This document shows, piece by piece, positions 50,910 through 58,705 of a stretch of 64,000 bases of DNA. How positions within the stretch are numbered: the stretch's first letter is position 1; each line of letters starts with the position of its first letter. Source of the DNA: Pelagibius sp048268885 (lineage in GTDB: Bacteria > Pseudomonadota > Alphaproteobacteria > Kiloniellales > Kiloniellaceae); NCBI GenBank assembly GCA_048268885.1, contig JBLWUP010000001.1, positions 310,001 to 374,000 on the forward strand, given 5' to 3'. Below the pieces are notes generated by a model, which saw only the letters and a list, made by a program, of their open reading frames with translations, was not told the DNA's origin and did not search any database. Both the position numbers and the translations under genes were made by a program.

Positions 50910-52103
50910 TCAGACGACTCCAGCGGCTCTCAATTCGGAAACCTCGGTGGGGGAAAAGCCGAATTCGTGCAGTATCTCATCACTATGTTCGCCGCGTTCC
51001 GGCGGCGCCAGCCTGAAGGAACTGGGAGTTCCACTCAGCTTCACAGGCTGCGCGACGAGGGTGAGTTCACCAAGCTTTGCCGAGGTTACTGCCTTCGCCA
51101 TCTGCAGATGCTGCACCTGCGGGTCCGCAAAGACCTGGTCGATAGTGTTGATGGGGCCGGCAGGCACGCCGGCGCTGTTGAACCGCTCGATCCATGTAGC
51201 GCCGTCGGCGGACCTGAGCAGGGTATTGATTTCCTCACCAAGCGCGTCGCGGTTTTCGGAGCGAAGCGCCGCCGTCTTGTAGTCGGGATGCTCGATGAGC
51301 TGCTCGGCCCCGGCGGCCCGGCAGAAGCGTTCCCAGATGACCTGGCCCGTGACGGCCAGATTGATGTAGCCGTCCGCAGTTTCGAACACGCCGGTCGGTA
51401 TCGATGTGGGATGGTTGTTGCCCGCCTGGGGAGGAATCTCACCATCAATCAGCCAGCGCGTCGCCTGGAAGTCCAGCATTGCGACCTGGGCTTCCAGCAA
51501 CGAGGTCTGGACCCACTGGCCCGCGCCCGTCTCCTCGCGGGCCAGCAGGGCAACCAGGATGCCCTGCGCGCAGTAGAGGCCGGCAGTGAGATCAGTGATC
51601 GGGATACCGACCCGCATCGGCCCCTGGCCGGGCTTGCCGGTGATCGACATCAGCCCGCCCATGCCCTGGGCGATCTGGTCGAACCCGGGGCGCTTCGCAT
51701 AGGGGCCATCCTGCCCGAAGCCCGAGATAGAGGCATACACGAGGCGCGGATTGATTTCTTTCAGGCTCTCATAATCGATGCCGAGCCGTGACTTCACATC
51801 GGGCCTGAAATTTTCGACGACGACATCCGCCTCGGCGGCCAGGCGCTTGAAGACCTCCAGCCCTTCCGCCGATTTCAGATTCAGCGTCAGAGCCCGCTTG
51901 TTGCGGTGCAGGTTCTGGAAATCGGAGCCCTGCCGTGGGCCGCCGGGGCCCTCGGCCGCGTCGAGCGCCTCGGGCATCTCGATCTTGATCACGTTGGCGC
52001 CCCAGTCCGCCAACTGGCGCACACAAGTCGGCCCTGACCTGACTCTGGTCAGGTCCAGCACGGTGAACCGCGAAAGAGCAGGCGAGGCGGGCGTGAACGG
52101 CAT
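50910..52103 (-). CDS. CaiB/BaiF class III CoA-transferase
   Basis: With the ATG at 52103 (GGAGG 6 nt before) the protein has 397 residues; earlier in-frame Mets at 52109 and 52157 run into the operator. The family start FTVLDLTRVRSGPTCVRQLADWGANVIKIE is clear. PGFDQIAQGMGGLMSITG follows, the region that holds the Asp of family III transferases. It moves CoA from a donor such as succinyl-CoA to a carboxylic acid, activating it for the enoyl-CoA-hydratase-like enzyme. It is divergent from a GntR gene with a clear inverted repeat between. Confidence 0.92.
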   Translation of the reverse strand: MPFTPASPALSRFTVLDLTRVRSGPTCVRQLADWGANVIKIEMPEALDAAEGPGGPRQGSDFQNLHRNKRALTLNLKSAEGLEVFKRLAAEADVVVENFRPDVKSRLGIDYESLKEINPRLVYASISGFGQDGPYAKRPGFDQIAQGMGGLMSITGKPGQGPMRVGIPITDLTAGLYCAQGILVALLAREETGAGQWVQTSLLEAQVAMLDFQATRWLIDGEIPPQAGNNHPTSIPTGVFETADGYINLAVTGQVIWERFCRAAGAEQLIEHPDYKTAALRSENRDALGEEINTLLRSADGATWIERFNSAGVPAGPINTIDQVFADPQVQHLQMAKAVTSAKLGELTLVAQPVKLSGTPSSFRLAPPERGEHSDEILHEFGFSPTEVSELRAAGVV

Positions 52104-52147
52104 CAACATCCTCCGGAATTTTTCAAGGAAGCTGACCCGCATTTGGT

Positions 52148-52198
52148 AGATTGTCAACGATCAACAGAAGACAAAATACGGAAGACTGTTGACAATCT
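52148..52198. promoter_or_regulatory. GntR-type operator pair between CoA-transferase and gntR
   Basis: AGATTGTCAAC (52148-52158) and GTTGACAATCT (52188-52198) are perfect 11-bp inverted copies 29 bp apart. Each contains TTGTCAAC, close to the TNGT-Nx-ACNA half-site pattern of FadR/VanR-type GntR proteins. The site is within 60 bp of both start codons and could repress both genes by looping or side-by-side binding. Confidence 0.65.
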
Positions 52199-52223
52199 TT
52201 TTCCCGCCCGCGCTAATACTCGC

Positions 52224-52988
52224 ATGAGCGACAACGTCCTCGAAGCTATCGCCCTGCGCCGTGCGCAGTCCCTGACCGCCATCGTTCAGGAGGAGCTGGA
52301 GCGCATGATCGTGAGCGGCGAACTCCGCGCCGGCGATCGGCTGAACGAGCAGGCTCTGGCTCAGCGGTTTGGCGTCAGCCGTGGCCCCGTCCGCGAGGCT
52401 ATGCGGGCTCTGGAGTGCGCTCAGCTGCTCACGACACGCCTCAACCAGGGCTTCTTCGTGCGCGAGGTTTCTCCGGAAGAGGCCAGCGAGCTCTATGACG
52501 TCAGGGCGGTCGTCTACGGATTTATCTGTGGGCGCCTCGCGGAACGGGTATCCGATAAGGAAATCGCCAGCCTCAAGAAGTACGTCGAGCAGATGGATGC
52601 TGCGATCGCGGCCAACGATCCTGCGACCTACTACCGGCTCAATCTCCAATTCCACGAGGACAGCATAGTTTTTGCGCGTCATGGCTGCGCGCAGCAGACC
52701 TACCAGTCCCTGATCAATGAGACCCACCTCACCCGGCAGCGTTCGCTCCACACGCAAGAGCGCATGCTCGAATCGAACGAGGAACACAAAGCACTGATCG
52801 CGGCCCTGAAGGCAGGCGATACCGAATTGGCGCGCCAGCTTGGCGAGGCACACGCCCTGGCCGGACGCCGCCGGTGGGAGGCGACACTCGAAAGCGAAGG
52901 CGCCATTTCGGATCAGAAAGAAGCCTCGCCCCCGTCTGCTGCCGAAGGGACCTCCCGACGGCGAGCGACCAAAGCAAAGAAGGCCTAA
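52224..52988 (+). CDS. GntR-family transcriptional regulator (FadR/VanR subfamily)
   Basis: A 254-residue regulator with an N-terminal winged HTH (about 15-75: ELERMIVSGELRAGDRLNEQ, RFGVSRGPVREAMRALE) and a helical FCD effector domain (about 85-225). The FCD domain has metal-ligand-type residues including LNLQFHEDSIVF. The ATG at 52224 is used; an upstream in-frame start lies within the operator. The C-terminal 30 residues are a Lys/Arg-rich tail. It probably represses the CoA-transferase operon and itself, and perhaps the tctCBA genes that follow on the same strand. Confidence 0.92.
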   Translation: MSDNVLEAIALRRAQSLTAIVQEELERMIVSGELRAGDRLNEQALAQRFGVSRGPVREAMRALECAQLLTTRLNQGFFVREVSPEEASELYDVRAVVYGFICGRLAERVSDKEIASLKKYVEQMDAAIAANDPATYYRLNLQFHEDSIVFARHGCAQQTYQSLINETHLTRQRSLHTQERMLESNEEHKALIAALKAGDTELARQLGEAHALAGRRRWEATLESEGAISDQKEASPPSAAEGTSRRRATKAKKA

Positions 52989-53081
52989 AGGCCCGCAACC
53001 AACAAACAACCAAAAAAAATCGTGACCGGCGGTCGTGCCAGACAAATGCGGGTTGCGGAAATCTCAGTGGAGGTACGTCCT

Positions 53082-54071
53082 ATGAATTCAAGAAATTCCT
53101 TTGTCATGCCTGTCAAAGCGCTCGCCGTGGCCTGTGCTGTCACTGTGGGTGCGCTCGCGTCGAGCGAAGCCTCGGCGCAGGCCTACCCGGACCCGAACGA
53201 GCGCCTCAACTGGACAATCGCTTTCGGACCCGGTGGCGGCAATGACATCATGTCCCGCACCATTATCTCGATCCTGGAGAAATACGACCTCTATCCGGGC
53301 GAGATCGTGGCCCAGAACCGCCCGGGCGGCAGCGGCGCCATCGGCTGGGGCTACCTCTACAACCAAGCGGGCGACCCCTATAATATCTCCTCGACCTCGG
53401 GCAGCTTTATCACCACCCCGCTCAAGGCCGATACGCCCTGGGGGCCGACCTCTTTCACGCCCATCGCCTTGCTTGCAGCCGACGACCTGATCCTCGTCGT
53501 TAACCGCGAGTCGCCGATCAAGGACCTCGATCAGTGGATTTCGCAGTCTAAGTCGCAAGCGCCTGCCGTCGGAGGCATGGGCGCCGTCAACGTCGACTTC
53601 ATCATCCCCACACTGCTGGCGGAGAAAGCCGGCTACGATTTCGAGTACATTTCATTCAATCAGCAGGGAGAGCTGACCACGGCCCTCCTCTCCGGCGCGC
53701 TCGACGCCATGGTCGTCAACCCCGGTGAAGTATCCGGCCTGCTCGAGTCCGGTGATCTGCGGGCAATTGCCTTCACAGGCAAGAAGACCCCGGCTTCTCT
53801 GGCAGGCGTGCCGACGCTGGACGAAAAGGGCTACGAGATGAACATCTCTCAGCCGCGCGGTGTCGTGCTGCCTCCCGATGCGCCTAAGGAAGCACAGGAG
53901 TGGTGGATCGAGACCATGAAGAAAGTCGTCGAAACACCGGAGTGGGCGGAGTACGTCAAGAAGCACGACCTGACGGAAAACGTGCTTTATGGCGACGACT
54001 TCAGCGCCTTCCTGAGCGGCGTTCAGGGCGAGTTCGCCCGCATCCTGAAGGCAAAGGGCGTCATCAAGTAA
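53082..54071 (+). CDS. tctC: Tripartite tricarboxylate transporter substrate-binding protein TctC
   Basis: A 329-residue periplasmic protein of the TctC/Bug family. The ATG at 53082 has GGAGGT upstream; an earlier in-frame Met is not used. A signal peptide (1-32) ends SEASAQA. The mature part has NWTIAFGPGGGNDIMSRTI and RPGGSGAIGWGYLYNQAG, both family marks. It binds a carboxylate and hands it to TctA/TctB. Followed by a strong hairpin before tctB. Confidence 0.93.
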   Translation: MNSRNSFVMPVKALAVACAVTVGALASSEASAQAYPDPNERLNWTIAFGPGGGNDIMSRTIISILEKYDLYPGEIVAQNRPGGSGAIGWGYLYNQAGDPYNISSTSGSFITTPLKADTPWGPTSFTPIALLAADDLILVVNRESPIKDLDQWISQSKSQAPAVGGMGAVNVDFIIPTLLAEKAGYDFEYISFNQQGELTTALLSGALDAMVVNPGEVSGLLESGDLRAIAFTGKKTPASLAGVPTLDEKGYEMNISQPRGVVLPPDAPKEAQEWWIETMKKVVETPEWAEYVKKHDLTENVLYGDDFSAFLSGVQGEFARILKAKGVIK

Positions 54072-54089
54072 GTTGGCGCGAACGATCCT

Positions 54090-54120
54090 CGGCCCGCCCG
54101 CGCCTCGGCCGGGCGGGCCG
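54090..54120 (+). terminator. Stem-loop between tctC and tctB
   Basis: A perfect 11-bp GC stem (CGGCCCGCCCG with CGGGCGGGCCG, 9-nt loop) lies 18 bp after the tctC stop codon and is followed by TCTAT. It probably stops or slows most transcripts so that tctC is made in excess. Confidence 0.65.
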
Positions 54121-54234
54121 TCTATCGTCCAATGGTCCGAGACTCGTTAGGGATTGCTGGCTAGGGCACCCTGAACGACTGTTCCCTCTCTGCCCAGACT
54201 CATTCGAATTGCGGATTTCCACTCGGGTGCTGCC

Positions 54235-54681
54235 ATGAGGCTCGTATTTCTGGTCGCCTTGCTCCTGCTGTCGGTTTTCTACGCCGCGCTGGCCTTTAAT
54301 GACCTCGATTTCTTAAGTCCGAGAGGCCGCATCGCCCCCGGGTTCTTTCCGCAGATTATCTCGTCTCTGCTGGTCGCCCTCACGCTCTACTCCACGATCG
54401 TCGAGTTCCGCCGCCGGCACAGTGATGAGCGCCTCTCCCTGGATTGGGGGATAACCGCCGTTGTGGCCGCGATGCTCGTGTTGCTCATCGGGGCCTCCCA
54501 CTTGCTGGGCGCCCTGCCGGGCATGATCATCTTCATGGTGCTCGCCCTCTCTGTGCTCAATCGAGGGCGGTACGTGACAAATCTGCTTGTAGGTGTCCTG
54601 CTGCCCCTCGGCCTCTTCACATTGTTTCGCTTCTGGCTGAACGCCGCGATGCCGCCGGGCATATTCGAGTCGCTGTTGTGA
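54235..54681 (+). CDS. tctB: Tripartite tricarboxylate transporter small permease TctB
   Basis: A 148-residue membrane protein with four hydrophobic segments (for example LVFLVALLLLSVFYAALAF and GITAVVAAMLVLLIGASHLLG) and the FLSPRGRIAPGFFPQI stretch typical of TctB. It is the small membrane subunit, sandwiched between tctC and tctA. The order C-B-A is standard. Confidence 0.9.
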   Translation: MRLVFLVALLLLSVFYAALAFNDLDFLSPRGRIAPGFFPQIISSLLVALTLYSTIVEFRRRHSDERLSLDWGITAVVAAMLVLLIGASHLLGALPGMIIFMVLALSVLNRGRYVTNLLVGVLLPLGLFTLFRFWLNAAMPPGIFESLL

Positions 54682-54747
54682 ACCCGCACCGAACGATGGA
54701 CGCGCTCCCGTTACGCCATCCCTTGTCCGATATCTTGAGGCTGTTCG

Positions 54748-56277
54748 ATGGAACTCTTCGATAACCTGCTGTTGGGCCTCTCGGTCGCCATCTCGCCGAT
54801 AAACCTCCTCTACCTCCTGGCGGGCGCGATGATCGGTATGGTGATCGGCATCATTCCCGGCTTCGGCCCGGCCGCCGGGCTCTCGATCCTGCTGCCGCTC
54901 ACCTTCGGGATGGACCCCACCGGGGCCATCATGATGCTGGCCGCGATTTATTACGGCGCGATGTACGGCGGCACGATTACGTCCATCCTTCTGAACACAC
55001 CGGGAGAGTCGGCAGTCGTCGCATCGACTTTCGACGGCTATCCCCTCGCTCAGCAAGGTCGGGCCGGACCGGCGCTGGTCATGCAGGCGGCGGCCTCCTT
55101 TGTGGGAGGCACGGTCGGCGTAATCCTGATTACGGTCCTGGCGGCGCTTTTTGCTCAGGTGACCCGCAACTTCGGGCCGCCGGAGTTCTTCATGCTGGTG
55201 ATGATGGGCATCGTTACCCTGGTCGTGCTGATCGGTGACAACTGGCGCTACGGCGCCATATCCGCGCTGATTGGATTTGCTCTCGGCACAGTCGGCGTCG
55301 ACCTCGAGACGGGCATGCAGCGCTTCACCTTCGGCTCGGCCGAGCTGATCGGCGGCATCGAGTTCATCCCCATCGCGATTGGCCTCTTCGGCTTGGGCGA
55401 GCTCTACTTCGCGTTTTATCGGGGCCTCCATCGCGCGGGGACCGGCGGCATTATCCAGTACCAGAAGGAAAGGGAGTTCTGGCCGCACATCCGTGACTGG
55501 GTTGAGTCACGTATGGCCTTCGTTCGAGGCTCGATCCTCGGCTTCTGTATCGGCGTCGTGCCTGGGGCCGGTGCGACGGTTGCCTCGTTGATGGCCTACA
55601 CCATCGAAAAATCGTCCTCCCGGACTCCGGAGAAATTCGGCAAAGGCGCCATGCCGGGTCTCGTGGCGCCGGAGTGCGCCAACAACGCGGCCTCCTCGGG
55701 GGCGATGATCCCGCTCCTCACGCTCGGCATTCCGGGCTCCGCCTCCACCGCTGTGCTGCTAGCGGCCTTCCTAATGTGGGGTCTGCGACCAGGGCCGCTG
55801 CTGATGGAGCAGAATCCCGAGTTTGCCTGGGGCCTCGTTGCCTCCATGTATCTCGGCAACATGGCGCTCCTGGCGATCAATATTTTCGCCATACCGGTCT
55901 TCGTGATGATGCTCAAGCTGCCATATCGCATCCTGGCGCCGGCGGTCATGCTGGTCTGCACGATGGGAACCTACAGCGTGCATGGCAGCATTATCGAGGT
56001 ATGGCTGATGTTCGCCGCGGGCATCGTGGGATTCTTCATGAAGCTCTACGGCTTCTCGCCCGCCGCGACGGTTCTGGCGTTGGTCCTGGGCCCGATGGCA
56101 GAGGAAACGCTGCGTCAGAGCCTGCTCATCTCCCGCGGCTCGCCGCTGATCTTCGTCGAGCGGGGCGTGTCCCTGACGATCCTGCTCTTCACCATCGCCG
56201 TGGTGGCCCTTGGCATTTGGGCGGGGCGCTCCCGGCGACGCGCAAGACCCGCTATAGAGAGCGTGCAGCCCGACTAG
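54748..56277 (+). CDS. tctA: Tripartite tricarboxylate transporter large permease TctA
   Basis: A 509-residue protein with about 12 hydrophobic segments and the TctA marks GMVIGIIPGFGPAAGLSILL (first repeat) and LGFCIGVVPGAGATVASLMA (second repeat). These are the two internal halves with PGxGP/A loops. It carries citrate-like or other carboxylates using an ion gradient. It ends 67 bp before a broken DapA-family gene, which in intact relatives is a frequent partner of TTT transporters. Confidence 0.93.
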   Translation: MELFDNLLLGLSVAISPINLLYLLAGAMIGMVIGIIPGFGPAAGLSILLPLTFGMDPTGAIMMLAAIYYGAMYGGTITSILLNTPGESAVVASTFDGYPLAQQGRAGPALVMQAAASFVGGTVGVILITVLAALFAQVTRNFGPPEFFMLVMMGIVTLVVLIGDNWRYGAISALIGFALGTVGVDLETGMQRFTFGSAELIGGIEFIPIAIGLFGLGELYFAFYRGLHRAGTGGIIQYQKEREFWPHIRDWVESRMAFVRGSILGFCIGVVPGAGATVASLMAYTIEKSSSRTPEKFGKGAMPGLVAPECANNAASSGAMIPLLTLGIPGSASTAVLLAAFLMWGLRPGPLLMEQNPEFAWGLVASMYLGNMALLAINIFAIPVFVMMLKLPYRILAPAVMLVCTMGTYSVHGSIIEVWLMFAAGIVGFFMKLYGFSPAATVLALVLGPMAEETLRQSLLISRGSPLIFVERGVSLTILLFTIAVVALGIWAGRSRRRARPAIESVQPD

Positions 56278-56344
56278 AGCAGCCGTACACCATTCTCTCC
56301 AAGGGTAACGCGGCTGCGGAGCCGGGCTTTAGAGGATCTGTCGA

Positions 56345-56693
56345 ATGAGCGGAACAAAGATCGGGAGTGTCCTCGCACCTGCCGTGCCTCCCTTCACCCC
56401 GGAGCTGAAGCCGGATGCAGATCGCCTGATTCGCCATTGCCGTTGGCTGTTGACCAACGGCGTCGGCCTGGCGCTTTTCGGCACCAATTCCCAAGATCCG
56501 ACTCGTCTTTCAAGACTACGTCATGATCCCTGCCCTCAAGGTAGCCATTGCTCACTACGCCGGCGACCCGGCATGGCTGACCCTACGCCCGCCCTTGGTG
56601 GAACTGGGCGGCGGCGAGATCGAAACCCTGGCGGAGAAGCTGGCTGCCGCCGGCTTTTCCATGCCGGGCCTGCCAGACAAGATCCATGCTTGA
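56345..56693 (+). pseudogene. DapA-family (dihydrodipicolinate synthase-like) gene with a large internal deletion
   Basis: The first 49 codons (start SGTKIGSVLAPAVPPFT, to LALFGTNS) match the N-terminus of DapA-family aldolases/lyases. At about 56491 the sequence jumps, one frame over, to a C-terminal piece (56493-56693: KIRLVFQDYVMIPALKVAIA to MPGLPDKIHA, 66 codons) that matches the family's end. About 180 codons of a usual 300 are missing, including the catalytic Lys. Read straight through, the ATG frame gives a nonsense tail. It is a deletion relic at the right end of the catabolic block. Confidence 0.85.
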
Positions 56694-57116
56694 GCAACAA
56701 GAAGCCTCCAAAACCTTCCTGCTGCCGTCCAGAGGCCAGATGAGCTGGGATAGCGTCTCGCTAGCGCGTATCTAAAGGCAGCGATAGAAGTCTGCATCGG
56801 GTCAAACACGAACCTGGACCCTTGAGAATCTTAGGCCTGGAACGTGGTTCATAGCTGAAGTCCCGGAGCAGCGGCGAGACGACGTCGCCGATGGCGGAAT
56901 GCCCAAGCGATATTCCGCGATCCGATTACCGCCCCTCAGGTCGCCATGGCCGTAAGGATCGGATTGATCAGCTTCTCAATGTTCTGCTTCTCTCCGTCTC
57001 CAAAGACGCGCCGCAGACCACTACCTTCTGGCCATCCTTACCGGCAAGTTCGAGGAAGACTGCGCGTCCTCTTCGTGCTGGATCTCTACTAGGCCCTCTT
57101 CGCCCAAAGCCAGAAA
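56694..57116. other. Non-coding or decayed DNA between the broken dapA-like gene and the hairpin
   Basis: Short frames occur on both strands but none has a ribosome-binding site, domain or composition like the neighbours. The stretch is probably debris from the deletion or insertion event that also truncated the dapA-like gene. Confidence 0.5.
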
Positions 57117-57149
57117 CACCAAAGCCCCGTCGCGGACGGGGCTTTGGTG
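57117..57149. terminator. Strong hairpin adjoining repeat copy B
   Basis: CACCAAAGCCCCGTC pairs perfectly with GACGGGGCTTTGGTG (15 bp, 3-nt loop), followed by ATTTGG. It sits at the same position relative to repeat B as the nar terminator does to repeat A, although the stem sequence differs. Confidence 0.75.
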
Positions 57150-57150
57150 A

Positions 57151-57320
57151 TTTGGTTGCGGGGGCCGGATTTGTTCAAGATCCTACGCTGGCACTCAAAA
57201 TCTGAGCCCTCATAGATCGTCCGGACATATAGGACCCCATTTCGGCAAGCGTCTTGCATACTCATGCGCGATAGCAGACCTGAACTGCCGATCAGCTGTA
57301 CTTCCGCTTAGTGCCAGAAG
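57151..57320. repeat. Direct repeat copy B with tRNA 3'-end-like sequence (right edge of the catabolic block)
   Basis: About 90% identical to 26601-26770 (153 of 170), same orientation, 30,550 bp away. The 21-nt tRNA-end-like part (57153-57173) is identical in both. The remaining sequence to 57376 shows no gene. Confidence 0.75.
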
Positions 57321-57376
57321 GAGCAATTCGGGTTTGGCTCTCCGCGGTCTCGGTCTAGGTGGCTGCGCTTGGCGGC

Positions 57377-58705
57377 TTAGCTCTCCCGCCAGGCCCGCAT
57401 GATGCTGTCGCGCAGCGGCTGGATCAGATAGTCGAGGGCCGTGCGCTCGCCGGTCTTGATCATCACGTCGGCGGGCATGCCGGGGGATAGCTTGTGCTCG
57501 CCGAGACGCGCGGCCTCCCCGTCCGAGACGAAGACCCGGGCCAGATAGTAGGCCTCTCCGCTGCGCTCGTCCTCGAAACGGTCGGCCGAGATGTAGACCA
57601 CCGAGCCGCTGAGCCGCGGCGTGGTACGCTGGGGAAAAGCCGTGAAGAGCACGTCGGCGTCCTGGCCGGGGGTCAGGTTGTCGATATCGAAGGGCCGGAT
57701 CTTGGCCTCGACGATGAGCTGGTCGTCGACCGGCACCAGCTCCAGGATCGTCTGCCCCGCCTTCACCACCTGGCCGCTGGCATAGACCTGCAGGCCGACA
57801 ACCACGCCATCCTCCGGCGCCCGCACCTCCAGGTGATCCAACACGAACTGCGAAGCGGCGACGCGCTCGCTGAGGTCGAAGACCTCCGCCCGCACCTCCC
57901 GCAGCTCCTGTTCGACACGCTCGCGGAAATCCTTTTCCAGTTGCAGGATCTGCAGCCTTGCCTCGCTGATGGAGGTCTTGGCGGCCGCAACATCGGCGAC
58001 GAGTTCGCCGCGTTCACCCCCCAGGCGCGCCGCCTCGCGCTCCAAGGTCAGGACCTTGGGCTTTTCGGCGAAGCCCTTGGCCAGCAAGGTTTTCAGCCCC
58101 GTCAGTTCCTCGTTGATCAGGTCGATCTGCGTACTCTTCGATTTCTGCTGAGCGCGGTAGCCGGAAATCTGCTCGCCGACCTGGGCAATGCGTTGCTCAT
58201 AGATCTCCGTCTCACCGGCCAGGGTCGCGAGCCGCGCCTGGAACAGGCTGTCCTGGCCGCGCAGGATGCCGGCAAGCTGCGGTTCTTCGCGGCGGCCCAG
58301 CAAGGCCGCCGGATAGACGATGGCCTCGGCGCGGTCCCGTTCGGCCAGCAGGCGCGCCTCCGCGGCCAGCGCCTGATCGAGCTTGCTCTGCAGGATCGCC
58401 AGGGAGGCCTTGGCGCGGGTCTCGTCGAGACGCAGCAGCAAAGCGCCGCCGCGCACCGCATCACCATTGCGCACCAGAATGTCCTTCACGATGCCGCCTT
58501 CCACGTGCTGGATGGCCTTGCGGTTGCTGTCGACCATGACGGTGCCGGAGGCGATGACGGCGCTGGAGAGCTCGGCATAGGCCGCCCAGCCAAAGAAGCC
58601 GCCGAAGGTGAGGCAGATCACGGCGAGCCCGGCCAGCACCACGCGCCGCGTTTCCGTCGGAGCGAGCTTCTGGTCTTGAGAGGGCGTGATCGGAGCTTGG
58701 GTCAT
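57377..58705 (-). CDS. HlyD-family membrane-fusion protein of a type I secretion system
   Basis: A 442-residue periplasmic adaptor (PrtE/HlyD type). A short cytoplasmic tail is followed by one transmembrane helix (about 25-45), then a biotinyl-lipoyl-like segment (VEGGIVKDILVRNGDAVRGGALLLRLDE). A long coiled-coil hairpin (about 95-285) and a C-terminal beta region (APEDGVVVGLQVYASGQVVKAG, LSPGMPADVMIKTGERTALDYL) complete it. It bridges the inner-membrane ABC exporter to a TolC-like outer-membrane channel, which is not encoded in the window. ATG overlaps the ABC gene stop by 4 bp. Confidence 0.93.
   Translation of the reverse strand: MTQAPITPSQDQKLAPTETRRVVLAGLAVICLTFGGFFGWAAYAELSSAVIASGTVMVDSNRKAIQHVEGGIVKDILVRNGDAVRGGALLLRLDETRAKASLAILQSKLDQALAAEARLLAERDRAEAIVYPAALLGRREEPQLAGILRGQDSLFQARLATLAGETEIYEQRIAQVGEQISGYRAQQKSKSTQIDLINEELTGLKTLLAKGFAEKPKVLTLEREAARLGGERGELVADVAAAKTSISEARLQILQLEKDFRERVEQELREVRAEVFDLSERVAASQFVLDHLEVRAPEDGVVVGLQVYASGQVVKAGQTILELVPVDDQLIVEAKIRPFDIDNLTPGQDADVLFTAFPQRTTPRLSGSVVYISADRFEDERSGEAYYLARVFVSDGEAARLGEHKLSPGMPADVMIKTGERTALDYLIQPLRDSIMRAWRES

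Noticed and set aside
26601..57320. Active integrative element or prophage
   Set aside because: No integrase, transposase, relaxase, phage or toxin-antitoxin gene could be found between the repeats; only a relic is supported.
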